Shown here in pieces: positions 19,522-30,921 of a stretch of 64,000 nucleotides of DNA. A model generated the notes under the pieces. The model searched no databases, was not told where the DNA came from, and saw only the letters and a list, made by a program, of their open reading frames with translations. The first letter of the stretch is position 1; every line of letters begins with the position of its first letter. Source of the DNA: Isochrysis galbana (taxonomy: Eukaryota; Haptophyta; Isochrysidales; Isochrysidaceae); assembly GCA_018136815.1 (NCBI GenBank), contig CM030943.1, positions 3,017,003 through 3,081,002 of the forward strand, given 5' to 3'. Made by a program: the position numbers and the translations under genes.

Positions 19522-21363
19522 ATGCTCTCTGCCATCCTTGCCGCGTGCGTCGGAGCAAGCTGCACGGGTGGAAAGATTGTGAATGCGACCGGCTTGGATG
19601 CCATCCAGACTTGCACAACGATCACCAGCGACTTGGTGTGTGGCGCGAGCGCTCGCTGCGTCATGGCTGACTGAGAGGGAGCACCCTGTCCATCTGTGAG
19701 GGAGCGCCTGTCGCGCCTGTCCATGTAAGTGTGAGTCGCTGTCCATCGCACTCAGCAAAAACTGTTGCCCTGAGTACATAGGAAATCAGTTCAACAGGTT
19801 TTACGACGATCGACTTGTTGAACCTCACTGAGGTGACAGGAAAGCTGCAGGTATTTTGAGAGCTGCACCTTTTTCGAACTCGAGATGTGCTGTTGCCAAT
19901 GCTGTCACCTTCTCTTGTGAACCCCGCTCCTGCGTGTGCCACGAGGTCCGGCGCATGAGCTAATCAGCTTAGCGGCTGAGCAGGGCAAGGCCTCCGCTGA
20001 CGGCTCTTCTCGCCCGCTCACACCTGATCAGTATTTGTGCACCTCAGCTCACTCACGCGGGTGATAGCTTTTGGGGCACGCCGGGTTGATGCTCCCACCG
20101 AATCCCCATGTGTCTCGGCACATTGCGCCGGCTGGTGCCGTGGGAGTGAAGGTGTTGCGGGAGGAAGACAGCGACCCGGGGGTGGCAGTGCCTACCCTGA
20201 CGGCTCGCCATGCGCTCCCTCACAGATTTCGAGCAACAATGCCTTGACTGATATCAATTTGCCTCAGCTCACTCACGTGGGAGGATCGTTCAGTGTAAGC
20301 GCCGATTTCACGCGCTCGCCCCACCTGCACGTGCGTCTCGGTGCTTGCGCTTGCTCGACCCGTGAAGGTAAAGACATGAAACGAGTGGAATGACACCTCA
20401 GCGGTGGCAGCGCATGTCGTGACGGCTCGCCTTTCGCTTGCTCACAGATTAACTATAACGACGCTCTGCCCGAAATCAATATGCCTGAGCTCACGCAAAT
20501 GTCGGGGCAGTACTTCTCGGTGCCCCCCCCCGCCCTCCCCCCCCCCCCCCCCCCCCCCCGCACGCGCCCCAATCTGCACTGGCGTCTCGACACAACGCTC
20601 CGACTTGTGCTGCAAGATGAAATGCTAGCATCAAGTGGCGCGGTGGGAGGCGCCGGCCTTGACGGCTCGCCTCCAGCGCTGATGGCTCGCCTTTCGCTCT
20701 CTCACAGATTGGGGACAACGACGCACTGACCAACGTCAATTTTCCCAAACTGACCACTCTTCGTAATTTGGATGTGAGTGCCAGCGGAACACCCTGCCTT
20801 GACCTGCATGCGTCTCGGTGTGGAGCGTCTTGTGCTGCGAGATCCAGCACGCGAGCTGTACACGAAGGTGACTCGATGGTCGTAGTGCCTGCCCTGAAGG
20901 AGCACATTCCGCGCGCCATCAGGTCGTCAATAACCCGAATTTGACCGCGATTGATTTCTCTCAACTTTCAAGTGTTGATAACTTCAATGTGCGGCAGCAA
21001 CCCCCGCGCTGATCCATCTGAGCCCGTTGCGCCACGTGCCGTGTCATTGCGCGATCTGTATCCTGTGAACCGGGCAGCAACTCTGATGCAAAGCCACCCG
21101 CTTATCTTTAGATCAATTCGAACGCCAAGTTGGCCGGCGTGAACCTGACACGGCTAGTGAACGCCACCACTTTCTTGCTTGTCCTCACATGCAATGCTTG
21201 TAAAAAGCCCTCCTGTGCAACCTCGTTGGGTTCCTGCTTTTCTCCGCCGTCACCGTCCTCGCCCCCTCCGTCACCACCGTCACCACCGTCATCCCCACCA
21301 CCACAATCGAGGTCGCCATTCTCATTGATTTACGGCCTTCTCCTCTTCTCCTTTTGCGGGTAG
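19522..21363 (+). CDS. Secreted, probably GPI-anchored L-domain-like repeat protein; one repeat per exon
   Basis: Exon 1 (ATG 19522) gives a signal-peptide-like start MLSAILAACVGASC and then CTTITSDL. Later exons each encode one 22-24-residue unit of the pattern 'IxxNxxLTxINxPxLTxVxGxxS': 19782-19850, 20226-20294 (ISSNNALTDINLPQL), 20448-20519 (INYNDALPEINMPEL), 20708-20773 (IGDNDALTNVNFPKL), 20923-20988 (VVNNPNLTAIDFSQL), 21112-21363. All are phase 0 with CACAG-type acceptors and GTAAGC/GTGAGT/GTGCGG donors. The last exon adds Cys-rich, Pro/Ser-rich and terminal hydrophobic sequence (SLIYGLLLFSF), a typical GPI-signal layout. The repeat resembles receptor-L/Ecm33-type solenoids, so a cell-surface role is likely. 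At about 20035-20080 a decayed copy of the repeat exon remains in an intron. Confidence 0.7.
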
Positions 21364-22090
21364 TGGATTTGCGACACTCACTGCCTCGTCGTCGTCGACC
21401 CGATTTCTCTCATCCCTCCCAACGTCGTACTCGCCCTGTGATGGGGATCCTGGGTTTACTATACGTCGGGCGGTCAAACATCCCAGCACCAGCGCCGTCG
21501 TGGGACTCTGTAGCTGTTAACTCCCCCATGCCCATTCGGCACCTACAAGCACTGTCCGAACACCAGCGCCGTTGTGGGCCGATGAAGATCAATACATCAG
21601 CAAGCTAAACAAAACATGACTTCACACGCGAATCACCCATGAAGCAGGGGTAGCCGATACCTCAACCGTGGCGTCTGGCGAAGAACTTTCCCGGTATCAC
21701 CTGCCAGCTGAGTGGGAAAACCGTCACAAATACAAAGGCTCAAAACATATGGACTTCCCACTAGTAGACGAATACACCATCCAAAAATAGCCCGGCCACT
21801 CACTCATTTTAACGCGCCATTCCCCACCTTAGGGCGGTCAAATAGCTATTTTAACTTCTGAGGGTGAAAATTGACCAAGTCAAGATTGAGGATTCATTAT
21901 GAGATTTTTGGATATGGTGACCGGATAGGTGTAACTAGCACATATCCGGTGCCCTTTGGTAGCCACGCGACGAGCGTGCTTGGGCAGTCGCGGGAGCGCC
22001 CGATCCCAACAGACACAAACACAAAACAACCAGACAGCCGCGAGGGCGATATCCAGCCCCATGAGGCGGAAAACGCGCCGCAGAAAGAAC
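21364..22090. other. Intergenic, no gene recognised
   Basis: 3' flank of the L-domain-like gene. It contains the recurrent string GGGCGGTCAAA at 21467 and 21834, and two close copies of CACCAGCGCCGT near 21487 and 21564. No supported gene. Confidence 0.4.
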
Positions 22091-22475
22091 AAAAAAATCT
22101 TCTTAAAAATCCCCGCTACGCGTGCGGCGTGAGGCAGTGTGCTTATGAACCTCCCTACTACCCAACCTTAACCCGTAACTAACAAGCCCTTTCCCCTTCC
22201 CCTGTTCCCTCTTTAGCGGAGAAGCTGGTTCCGGGGAGGCCGCGCGCGCTGCTTCGGCCAGGAGTTGAAGAGAAGGGGGCGGGAGACCGTGGCTTCTCCT
22301 TCGCTCTGACTCGGCATGCATCTGCTTTTCTTATATCGCATTATATCTTACATGTTATCGCCGTTGGGGTTCCTAAGCTAGAGAGTTTAACTACCTTAGA
22401 TGATGTTTCGTATGTCCAAACCTCTCGCCGCCTTCCAGAGGTCTTCCGATGCTTCCAGGTTGAAGTCTTTGTCCA
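22091..22475 (-). mobile_element. 5'-truncated LINE: last ORF2 codons and family-1 tail
   Basis: On the minus strand the ORF2 C-terminus VVDKDFNLEASEDLWKAARG, then LDIRNII and stop, is followed by a 3' untranslated region. That region holds CCACGGTCTCCCGCCCCC, the GCCGAAGCAGCGCGCGC block, ACTGCCTCACGCCGCACG and TTTTTAAGAAGA with a T run (A run at 22091 on the plus strand). It matches the copy at 49500-49903 closely. Its truncated 5' side abuts a plus-strand LINE 5' end head to head at about 22475. Confidence 0.75.
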
Positions 22476-22866
22476 CAACTAAGATTATACTTGGACACGA
22501 TGGAGCGCGCCGGCGCGACTCCCCTCTCCATCGGGCCCCCCGCCGAGGGCGGCCCCCCTGCCCACATGGACCTGTCGCTGGCAAAGCGGCCGCGTCCGCC
22601 CTCAGAGGCCGAGCAGGTGCGCGCGACCCGGGTCGCGTCACACGGCCCGTGGCCTCGGCCACAACACACACAGCAACCATGCTGCCCCCCCCCCCATGGG
22701 GGACAGCAGACAGCAGACCGCAGACCACAGGAAAACAGCATCCGGAAGGAGAGACCTGCACTCCACTGGGCATGCCTTATGGCAGAGGCCCCTCCCATCC
22801 TGGCAAGGGTCGTGCCGCCTCGGCAGCGCGGCCCACAGCCGGGTGGCCCTTATGGGCACAACATCA
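22476..22866 (+). mobile_element. LINE 5'-end fragment with ORF1 N-terminus
   Basis: Hairpin CTAAG/CTTGG (22479-22494), ATG at 22500, ORF1 start MERAGATPLSIGPPAEG, then KRPRPPSEAEQVRATRV and a proline/glutamine-rich region to GPYGHNIN. ORF1 ends at the junction with repeat R1 at about 22867. The nucleotide sequence is close to the copies at 40213 (minus) and 54335. Confidence 0.75.
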
Positions 22867-23130
22867 ACCTACTTTTATAAGTGGGGGACAATGGGGGCCT
22901 CGCGCCCCCCTCTCTCCATCGCGGACACCCCCCGCGGGGTGGGCCCGTACATTCAACCCCAGCCCCTGCCCTCTGGCAGGGGCAGGGCACTCATCAAATC
23001 AGCCCAGACCCCTAGTGGGCGCGGGTCGCGAGCCGCACTCCCAGGCCCATGCTGGGCCTGCCCTCGAGCTGACTCCCCCCCCATCCCTGGTCGCCAGGCA
23101 TACAGGGGCCTCTGGGCGGCTCCCATGGCC
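22867..23130 (+). repeat. Dispersed repeat R1, best copy
   Basis: From CCTACTTTTATAAGTGGGGG through GGGGGCCTCGCGCCCCCC, ACACCCCCCGCGGGGTGGGC, CAGCCCCTGCCCTCTGGCAG to GGGGCCTCTGGGCGGCTCCC. It is shared with 63811-64000 (nearly identical), 42845-43256 and 11230-11402. Several self-complementary blocks; no coding function recognised. Confidence 0.7.
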
Positions 23131-23177
23131 AGCGAGGCGAGCGTGGGAGAGGCAGGGGGGGCTAGGGGTAGGCGGTT

Positions 23178-23245
23178 ATGTCCCGTTCCGAAACAAGACA
23201 TTTGGGCAGGTTTGTGGGAACGGGACATTTTCGCAATGTCCCAGG
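23178..23245. repeat. Nested inverted repeat
   Basis: GTCCCGTTCC at 23179 pairs with GGAACGGGAC at 23218, and the right arm continues into GACATTTTCGCAATGTCCC, itself a hairpin. It lies in otherwise unannotated sequence between R1 and the LINE at 23.6 kb. Confidence 0.5.
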
Positions 23246-23588
23246 ACATTTGGGCCCCCCAGGGGGGCGTTCGCGCGCGAAAATGGCGCCGGAGCTGCTT
23301 CTACCGTTATACTCGTAATATCGTTCAAAAGTTCCGCTCTTGGCCCCTACTGCAATACTGTAGGGTTTGGTTACGTTAATAACAGGCTCGTTTACAATGG
23401 TATTTCAGCGTCTGTCGCAACCTCGGACTCACAGAGCTCGGCAGCGGCGCGCGGAGCGATGGGTGCAGGCGCCCTCCCCCCTTCACCCTCCGCCCTCCAC
23501 CCTCCTCATTGCCTGCCCACTGAGTGCACGCCGCACGCGCGCCGGTGCCCCTTCCCTTGCTCAGGCCCGCGCGTGCGCACTCGCCGCG

Positions 23589-24866
23589 TCACATCACGTG
23601 TTGCAATGTGTTTCGCGTTTTGAAAAGTTGCTCGATGTATGTGAAGATTTGTTCCGTCGCGCGACAGCGCGCTAGGTGTGTGGACGACTCGGGGGCTTCC
23701 CCACAGAATCGGCAGGTTGGGTCGCCAGCGAATCTGTTGGCCGTTGCGATCCGTCTATGAAGTGTATGTTTAAAGTGTAAGTATGAGTCCCGAGGTGTTA
23801 AGAAGTTGTATTTGTATAGTTGAGATATCTGCTTCCACTTCTCTTTTAAGACGGGGAGTCTCTCCTCCCATCGGACGGTCGCTTTTTGTCGTTTGCTTTT
23901 CTTGCCCGCGAGGTAGGCGTTAGTTAGCGCTTTGACATCGCATTCCTCGAGCGTCTTTCGCGTACCTTTCAGCGTGTATTCTTGGGGTAGAGGGTAGGCT
24001 GTGTCGGCCGGTCCGTCATATGCGATGCCCCATTTGAGCGGGGTCCGCAATTCGGAGGACGAAGGCTGAGGATGAGCTATATCGTAGATATGGGGCTCCC
24101 CCATTACATTTAGACGCACTTCGTAGTATACGCCACTTTTAAGAAGGTAGTGTCTACCCGTATCGTTCGCTCGTATGTCTTCCAGGCTATGTGCGTCCGG
24201 GTTTTCCGGCGGCTCGAGGCCTTCCTCTTCCCTCACAGGTCGGGGCCCCTTGGCTGTCCCCTTTAACAGCTCTATGTATGTGGTGGTGGGTTTCGTGAGC
24301 GCTCCGGCCGCCCATTTTACGATTTTATCCCATGATCGCAGGAAAGGTGTAACCGCCAAATAGTTCCTCCTGTGACGGATCCATGCTGAGTCAGGGGGCA
24401 AATAGGCAGCGCATTCGTCTTTAGTGTAGAAGTTTCCCGTTGCCGGGTTCAGCGTGTTGTGCGTCACCACCGTTTGTAAGGCCTCCCACTTTGCCTTGTG
24501 TGAATGGTGAAGAGCCGGGGGTTTGAGGTACGGATCATGCCATATGGGGGCGCCCCGCGCTCCTTCGTGTGTCACGACGTTTTTGTCTAGCTTTAGGTTG
24601 CGAAAGTTTGTTAACGCTGCCTTCCAAAAGTTTGGTAAGGAGTTGTTCCCTCCGATGCTATCTGTAAGTCGATGTACATTAATTGTTGAAAGAACGGCGC
24701 CCCTCCCGAGCGGGGTCCTATTGAACCATTGGTCGAGCGCTATTTTCCAGTCCGCCTTTGAGGGCGTAAGGTATCGGATAATCCAAATCGCCTGTAGGGC
24801 CTTGATGTGTTCCTTCGCCCTTTCAGGCGATTGTTTTTGCATTCGCCTGCCATGAAGCGGCGGCAT
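23589..24866 (-). pseudogene. LINE ORF2 C-terminal domain with CCHC finger (copy A)
   Basis: A 425-codon open frame, all C-terminal to the RT core of a LINE polymerase. It holds a conserved linker (WFNRTPLGRGAVLS, SLPNFWKAALTNFR), LHFKHTLHRRIATANRF and the knuckle TCRFCGEAPESSTHLARC, the Cx2C...HxxxC finger usual for the RT-associated zinc-binding domain. No FADD/YADD motif is present, so the product could not reverse-transcribe. The ATG-led start (MPPLHGRRMQ) is an accident of the deletion join, being out of frame with ORF1 across it. The same domain in copy B is clearly homologous but diverged. Confidence 0.75.
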
Positions 24867-25345
24867 GGTGCCGCCGCCCCGAGTCCCATCATGGCCCGGT
24901 AATCCATGGCGTTACTGGCTTCACGCTGCTTTTTGCGTTGTTGCGCTTTCGCCTTGTCTTGCTCGCAAGTACATTGGCGGAAGCTTACTTGGTTTTTGCG
25001 TAGGTAAGATATGGCCCACGGTTTGTCGTAGCCTTTGCATCCTCCCGGGGCGCCATGTATGGCTATCTCTCCCTCCGGGGTTACGCATTCCACTGAAGAG
25101 CGGACCGCATAATCGAGAGGTCTGGGGGGAACAGGGCTCTGCTTGTTCCCACCCTCTGTGAGGTCTGGCCGGCGGGAGGAGGTGGAAGCATGTCGACGTC
25201 TTCGTCGGCTGGGGCGGCGGCCTGCGCGCGCTTGGGCTCCGGTGGCTTCGGGCGGCCCCGTTGGGGCGTCGTGACTGCGGTGGGCTGGGAGGTGGGAGGC
25301 GGCGCGGCGCGCTCCATCGCTAAAACTATAACGATAGTTTTTGAC
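23589..25345 (-). mobile_element. LINE copy A: intact 5' end, internal deletions, 3' end lost
   Basis: It begins with a perfect 8-bp hairpin (AAAACTAT/ATAGTTTT, 25322-25341) and the ORF1 ATG at 25317 (MERAAPPPTSQPTAVTTP). ORF1 is internally deleted, resuming with VTPEGEIAIHGAPGGCKGY and a CCCH-like start CRRFMAGECKNN. There it jumps into the ORF2 C-terminal region (ERAKEHIKALQAIWIIRYL). The endonuclease and the RT catalytic core are absent. ORF2 sequence ends at about 23589, so the normal 3' end is missing. No target-site duplication could be tested. Confidence 0.8.
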
Positions 25346-25359
25346 AAACGAGCTGAGAG

Positions 25360-26148
25360 AGCTTTAGAAGGTTTTTTTCAATCAACAATCAAGACATTTT
25401 TTTCGCTCGCAGGACATATTAGGCTTCTTGGCGGGGGGCAACGAGCAACGGGGAATAGCATAGTGTCTCCAGCCAACTGAGCTAGAACTATGCGGACCCG
25501 ACATGCCGGGCGATGATTACGGCCTCACCACTTCCGCACGCATCGGCAGCAGTACGTGCGACGCACGGAATCGGATTTGATTCAAGCATCACACTCCACA
25601 ATCCGACAAAGCTAAATTTCGATATCTGAGCGGTAGATGACGCCACGAGGAGCACCGACGCATTACCGACAAGGCGCTAAATGCACGCACCACAAGGGAT
25701 TTGGGAAGGCGACAGGGCCGCGGCCGCCGCGTATCCCTAGGAAGGCGACTGGGCAGCTCCCCCGCCCTGCGGCATGACACATCCGAGGCGACCCACGCGA
25801 TCATAAGCAGACGAAGCGAGGTGCTAAAACCCTGCAGAAACTGAGCGTCCCGGACAGCCTGGTTGATCCACTGCTGCGGCGAATGCACGGAAGGCGAGAG
25901 GCGCGAGAAGTTGGGAGTACCCGTGATCCCGGATCCCGGCTCTTCCGCAACACTTCATCGATGGCACCCTCGCAATTCAGCGCACAGCAGCGAAGGGTGC
26001 GGTGCTGCGCACCGGCGCCAACCTCTCGGATAAGCTCGCTGGGATCCTAACATTGAAGATGCGCATGGAATGATACGGGCCGTGGACCACGCGACTGCGT
26101 TCCGCCGCTGGCGCGCTCGCGTGCTGCAACGCCGGCTCGACGGCGCGA
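25360..26148. other. No gene recognised
   Basis: 3' flank of the SAP30-like gene and upstream flank of LINE copy A. Short open frames only; composition is moderate GC. Nothing I can support. Confidence 0.4.
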
Positions 26149-28469
26149 TTAGCGGCCGTTCAGGTAGTCACGGCGATCTGAACGGGCAAGGTGCGGTGGG
26201 CGTGGGCGGCGACGGGCGCGGGCGGTGAGCGGGGGCGGTGTTGGGAGCGGGCGAACGCGAAAGGCTCACCATATTGCAGATTGTTCGCTCGGGCCGAGTA
26301 CATGAAGAGGGAGATGGTGTCGGCCTAAAGGACGAGGGCATGAGAGGTCGCCACGACTAAGGCGCCACGAGAGGCTCGCGGAGCAGCCTGCGCGCACCTC
26401 GTCCACTGTTTGAGCAGCAAAGTGCTTCGAGATGGCGAGCGCGAGTTCCGTTTTTGTCACATTCTGCCAGGTGGGTGGGTAGGTGGAAAGGCATCAGAAG
26501 GCATCAGGATGATGACCTTGGGCTGTGCAGCGCGCTCATTGCGGCCGCGGTTTGCTCCGGTCCGGCGCCCGAGGAGGGGCTGATGGCGTGCCTGCCGCGT
26601 TTTCAAGCGGTAGTGTCTCTTGTACCGCTTGAGCGTGGCCATGTCGAGCTTGGTGAAGTCCACAGTCTGGCCGAGACGGGTGGTGGTGAGGCTTCAGGTG
26701 CGAGGAGCTATGCCAAGACGTATCACGGCGCGGGGGGGCGGGAACTACCGGCGTTCTCCCCGTCGCCGGTTTGACGGCCATGTGCAGCTAAGAGAATGCG
26801 TCCGCTTGCAGCGCCACGCGGCAGCCGTCCTTAGAGAGGGGAAAGCACAGGGGCATGGTGCGCGCCCAACCACCCTTGAGAGAGGACAAGGGCAGTCCCC
26901 CTCCCCACTTTCCTGACAAGCGACGTGTGGGTGCAGGCGAGCGGCAGGCGGCAAGAGACGCATGGGTGCAGGCGGGTGTCACACCAGATTACGCGCGTCT
27001 TTGTCAGAGCGCATGGGCTGGATCGCCGCGACGGCCTCCTCCTCCTCGTCCCGCTTCTGCTTGACTGATTTGGAGCCTTTGCCGATGGCGCCTCCAGCAG
27101 CGAGCGCGCCTCCTACGGCTGCGGCTGCGGCGCGACCGCGCTCGACGAAGCCAAAGTCAGCGCGCGACATGTTGGGTCGCACCTGCTGGTGATGGTGGGG
27201 GGTGGGGGTGCACGAGTGGGAATTGGTGCGGAAGGGGAGGGCGCAGGCGGGGGGAGGCCGGATTCTGCTCTTCCTCTCACTGACGAGGAAGGGGGGTGGA
27301 CGAGGGAGGAGAGGAGGGTTGGGGGGGGGGGGGGGGGAGAGAAACAGTTCGGGTCCTGGCCTTCGGAAAGCAAAGGTGGGGAGATACACACGCAGAAAGA
27401 GCTCGGGATGATGGCAGGTGTCCGCGGGTGGAGCACACGCATGAGAATTGGGCGAAAGGGAGGGTCGAGGTTGAAAAAGGAATGGATATGGAGAGGCGAC
27501 AGGGAGGAGGGTAGGAGAGGAGGAGAAGGAGAAAGGGAGACCCGCGAGAAGAAGAGAGAACGGGGAGACAACAATCAGGAGAGAAGGGGGAGCACGGGGG
27601 AGAGCCGAGCACGCGAGAGAGAGCGAGTGTGTGTGGGCGCGAGGCGGAGCGTACACGAGAAGATAACAGAGAATGGGATGGGGGGAGGAGCAAAGGGAAA
27701 GAGCACAGGACCAGGAAAGGTGAACGGGGGCACAGATAGTAGGGGCGAAAGCTCGATCAAGGGAGCAAGAGGGGGGCGGAGAGAGGGGGAAGGGAGGGAA
27801 GAAGGGAAAGCGAGCGGGCCAGAGAGGAAAGCTGATGGGAGAACAAGTGAGGGCATGGAAGTGAGAGACAGAGAAAGTGAGAGAGCGCGTGAGAGACGGA
27901 GAGTGAAAGGAAGGCGAGGAAGAAGGGAAGGAGGAGGGAGGGGGAGGCACGCGGTGGTACAGGGCAGGCGGAGCAGGGCAGGAGGAGGCAGCGGAAGGCA
28001 CAGGGGAGGCAAAGGGGCGGGGAGATGGGAACGGAGAGTGGGAGGGTGACGATGGGGTGAGGAAGCGATAGAGAGGGAGGGGGGCGGGGGGGGGGGGGGG
28101 GGGGCGGAGGAAGGGAGCCCGGCTCCCTCGTCCTCCTCTCCCTTGTCCTCCTCTCTCTCTGTGAGCCTTCCCGTATCCCTCTTTCCCTCCCTCTCCCAAC
28201 CGTCTCTATCTCCACTCATATCTCCCTCCGTCCATTCCTCCTTCTCCCTTGCCCTCCCCTCTCTTTATCTCCGCCCCCACCCCCATCCCGTCCCCGCCTC
28301 CCATTCTCCATCTCAATCTCCCCCCCCCCCTCCCCCACCCCCGCCCGCCCCTCACCCCTCGTCTCTCTCTCTCTCTCTAGGTAGAGAGAGACAGGGATGG
28401 GGGGAGGGGGGGAAGAGGGAGAGGGAGAAGGAGAGAGGGGGAGAGGGAGAGGGGGAGGAGAGAGAGGAA

Positions 28470-28511
<42 letters not shown>

Positions 28512-28582
28512 GGGCCGAATGCGAAGAAGGGGAAGGCGAAGAAGACGGGAAAGAAGGCGAAGCAGGCGAGGAAGGCGAGGAA

Positions 28583-28631
<49 letters not shown>

Positions 28632-28794
28632 AAGAAGGCAAAGAAGGCAAAGGAGGGATAGGGAAGGCAACGGGAGAGGGGGGAGGAGGGGGAAGAGGGC
28701 GGGGGTGGGGGGTGGGGGTGGGCGGGGGGGAGGGGGGTTCGGGGAAAGGGGCGCATACCTGCCGCTTGACGCGGCGCGAGGCGTCGGCGTCCAT
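26149..28794 (-). CDS. SAP30-type subunit of the Sin3/HDAC corepressor
   Basis: A chromatin protein that links Sin3 to histone deacetylases; acts in the nucleus. Minus-strand exons in compatible phase: 28794-28759 (MDADASRRVKRQ), 27182-26985 (NMSRADFGFVERG, basic/acidic linker), 26666-26592 (VDFTKLDMATLKRYKRHY, the Sin3-binding signature), 26463-26398 (TKTELALAISKHF), 26324-about 26267 (ADTISLFMYSARANNLQY), and a short end exon (DRRDYLNGR, TAA at 26151-26149) if the donor GGTGAGCC is used. The product is about 140-145 residues, close to SAP30-like proteins that lack the N-terminal zinc finger. The intron after 26592 would be GC-AG. Intron 1 (1.58 kb) is mostly G-rich microsatellite. The first ATG follows a C/T tract ending CACCAG, so a further upstream exon is possible. 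Confidence 0.78.
27230..28740. repeat. Low-complexity DNA within SAP30 intron 1
   Basis: G/GA-rich to about 28100, C/T-rich 28120-28375, then GA and a G homopolymer of about 40 bases (28471-28510). After it comes a minisatellite of GAAGGC/AAGAAGGCG units at about 28540-28655. All lie in the 28758-27183 intron. Confidence 0.8.
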
Positions 28795-28799
28795 CTGGT

Positions 28800-28836
28800 G
28801 CAGGCAGAGGGAGGGAGAGGGGGGAGGGGGGGACGG

Positions 28837-28892
<56 letters not shown>

Positions 28893-29640
28893 TGGGGAGG
28901 GAAAGAGAGAAGAGAGAGAGAAGAAGATGAAGAAGAGAGAGAGAGAGAGAGAGAGGAGAGGGGGAACGCGAGGGGGAAGGAGAGAGAGAGAGAGAGAGGA
29001 CGACGACGACGACACGGAGGGGAGGAGGAGCGTAGAGGAATACGAAAAAAAGGGAGTGAAGGGAGAAGAAAGTGGGAGTGTGCCGAGTTGTGGGGAGGAG
29101 ACGGAGGGTTCGCGAGCCCGTTTTCTCATAGGAAGAGACGAGGGAGGGAGGGGTGAGAGAAGAGAGAGAGAAGAGAGGAGAGAAGAGAGAGGAGAGAAGA
29201 GAGAGGAGAGAAGAGAGAGGAGAGAGAGAGAGGAGCGAGGAGAGAGAAGAGAGAAAAGAGAAGAGAGAAGAGAGAGGAGAGAAGAGAGAGGAGAGAAGAG
29301 AGAGGAGAGAAGAGAGAGGAGAGAAGAGAGAGGAGCGAGGAGAGAGAAGAGAGAAAAGAGAGGAGAGAAGAGAGAGGAGAGAAGAGAGAGGAGAGAGGAG
29401 AGAGAAGAGAGAAAAGAGAGGAGAGAAGAGAGAGGAGAGAAGAGAGAGGAGAGAAGAGAGAGGAGAGAGAGAGAGGAGCGAGGAGAGAGAAGAGAGAAAA
29501 GAGAAGAGAGAAGAGAGAGGAGAGAAGAGAGAGGAGAGAGGAGAGAGAGAAGAGAAGAGAGAAGAGAGAAGAGAGAAAGAAGAGAGAAGAGAGAGAGAGA
29601 GAAGAGAAGAGAGAAAGAAGAGAGAGAGAGGGGAGAGCCC
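28800..29640. repeat. Purine-only microsatellite and GAGAGAAGA minisatellite
   Basis: (GA)n at 28841-28880 and elsewhere, then from 29153 to 29640 arrays of GAGAGGAGAGAAGAGA-type units with GAGCGAGG markers recurring at about 29233, 29334 and 29476. These imply higher-order duplication of a block of roughly 100-140 bp. No gene. It forms the 5' flank of SAP30. Confidence 0.85.
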
Positions 29641-30071
29641 GCAGCCTTTTCTTCTTCCGGGGGGAGGAAGGGGGGGGCGGGATTTGTTTTGTAAAGGCGC
29701 ACGCGTACAGATCGTCCCATCACGCCGGACGCGTACTAAGTTTACAATTATAAACCCCTCCGTCCCTTCGCGCGAGGGGGTTTTGTTTTAGCTCCCTCCC
29801 CGTGACTGCTCTCATGTGCGCCGCGGGCGCTAGCGCTCGCGCTCACCCTAGCTGGGAAACACAGGAACAGCGTTTTTTTTCGGAGGCCCAAAACATATGT
29901 TTCTCGCTGTTTGCTGTTTCATTTCGTGCGCCCCCCCCCCCCCGCCTCTCTGTTTTTCGTTTTTCTCTGTCCTCTGTCCTCTGTTTTTTTTCGACGGCAA
30001 AAAACATACTCCTACATGTGAAACGCACCACCTTCCAGCAGTGTAGTCGCGTCAGGCCTGACGTCAGGTAC
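29640..30071. other. No gene recognised
   Basis: Unique to low-complexity sequence with T runs and a C run (29931-29943). Short open frames on both strands without known motifs. Confidence 0.4.
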
Positions 30072-30161
30072 ATCAGGTAGGAGTCAGGTGGGTGAGACCT
30101 GACGGTGACCGTAAACATCAAGTAGGAGTCAGGTGGGTGAGACCTGACGGTGACCGTAAGG
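30072..30161 (+). repeat. Two-unit 45-bp tandem repeat
   Basis: Units at 30072 and 30117: GTAGGAGTCAGGTGGGTGAG followed by ACCTGACGGTGACCGTAA, nearly identical. Each unit contains inverted CAGGT/ACCTG elements, and a perfect CCTGACGTCAGG palindrome precedes them at 30057. Confidence 0.7.
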
Positions 30162-30341
30162 GTGACACGGAGCGCGATATACTTTTACTTTTATAATAAT
30201 TATAGCACTAGTATAAATAAACCTAAACCTTTTCATATTGCTCACCGCACACGCGGCCGTGAACCCACTACCTTTTAAGCAAGGCAGTCATGATGAGGAT
30301 AAAAGATAAAAGAGGAGAGAGAGGGGAGAGAGGAGAGAGGG

Positions 30342-30827
<486 letters not shown>

Positions 30828-30921
30828 GCTCGCGCCCTTTTGCTCTTCACCGTTATTTGTGCTCCCCCCCCCCCCGTTCAGCAGCGCGCGCTCCCCCTCC
30901 TCCCCCACTACTCTCTCACTC

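Noticed and set aside
28143-28661. Histone-H1-like Lys/Ala-rich ORF (KKAKKAKKA)
   Set aside because: It is a GAAGGC minisatellite inside the SAP30 intron, preceded by a 40-base G run, and is equally open in other frames.
29153-29791. Arg/Glu coiled-coil-like ORF
   Set aside because: Purine-only repeat; a similar open frame exists in a second phase.
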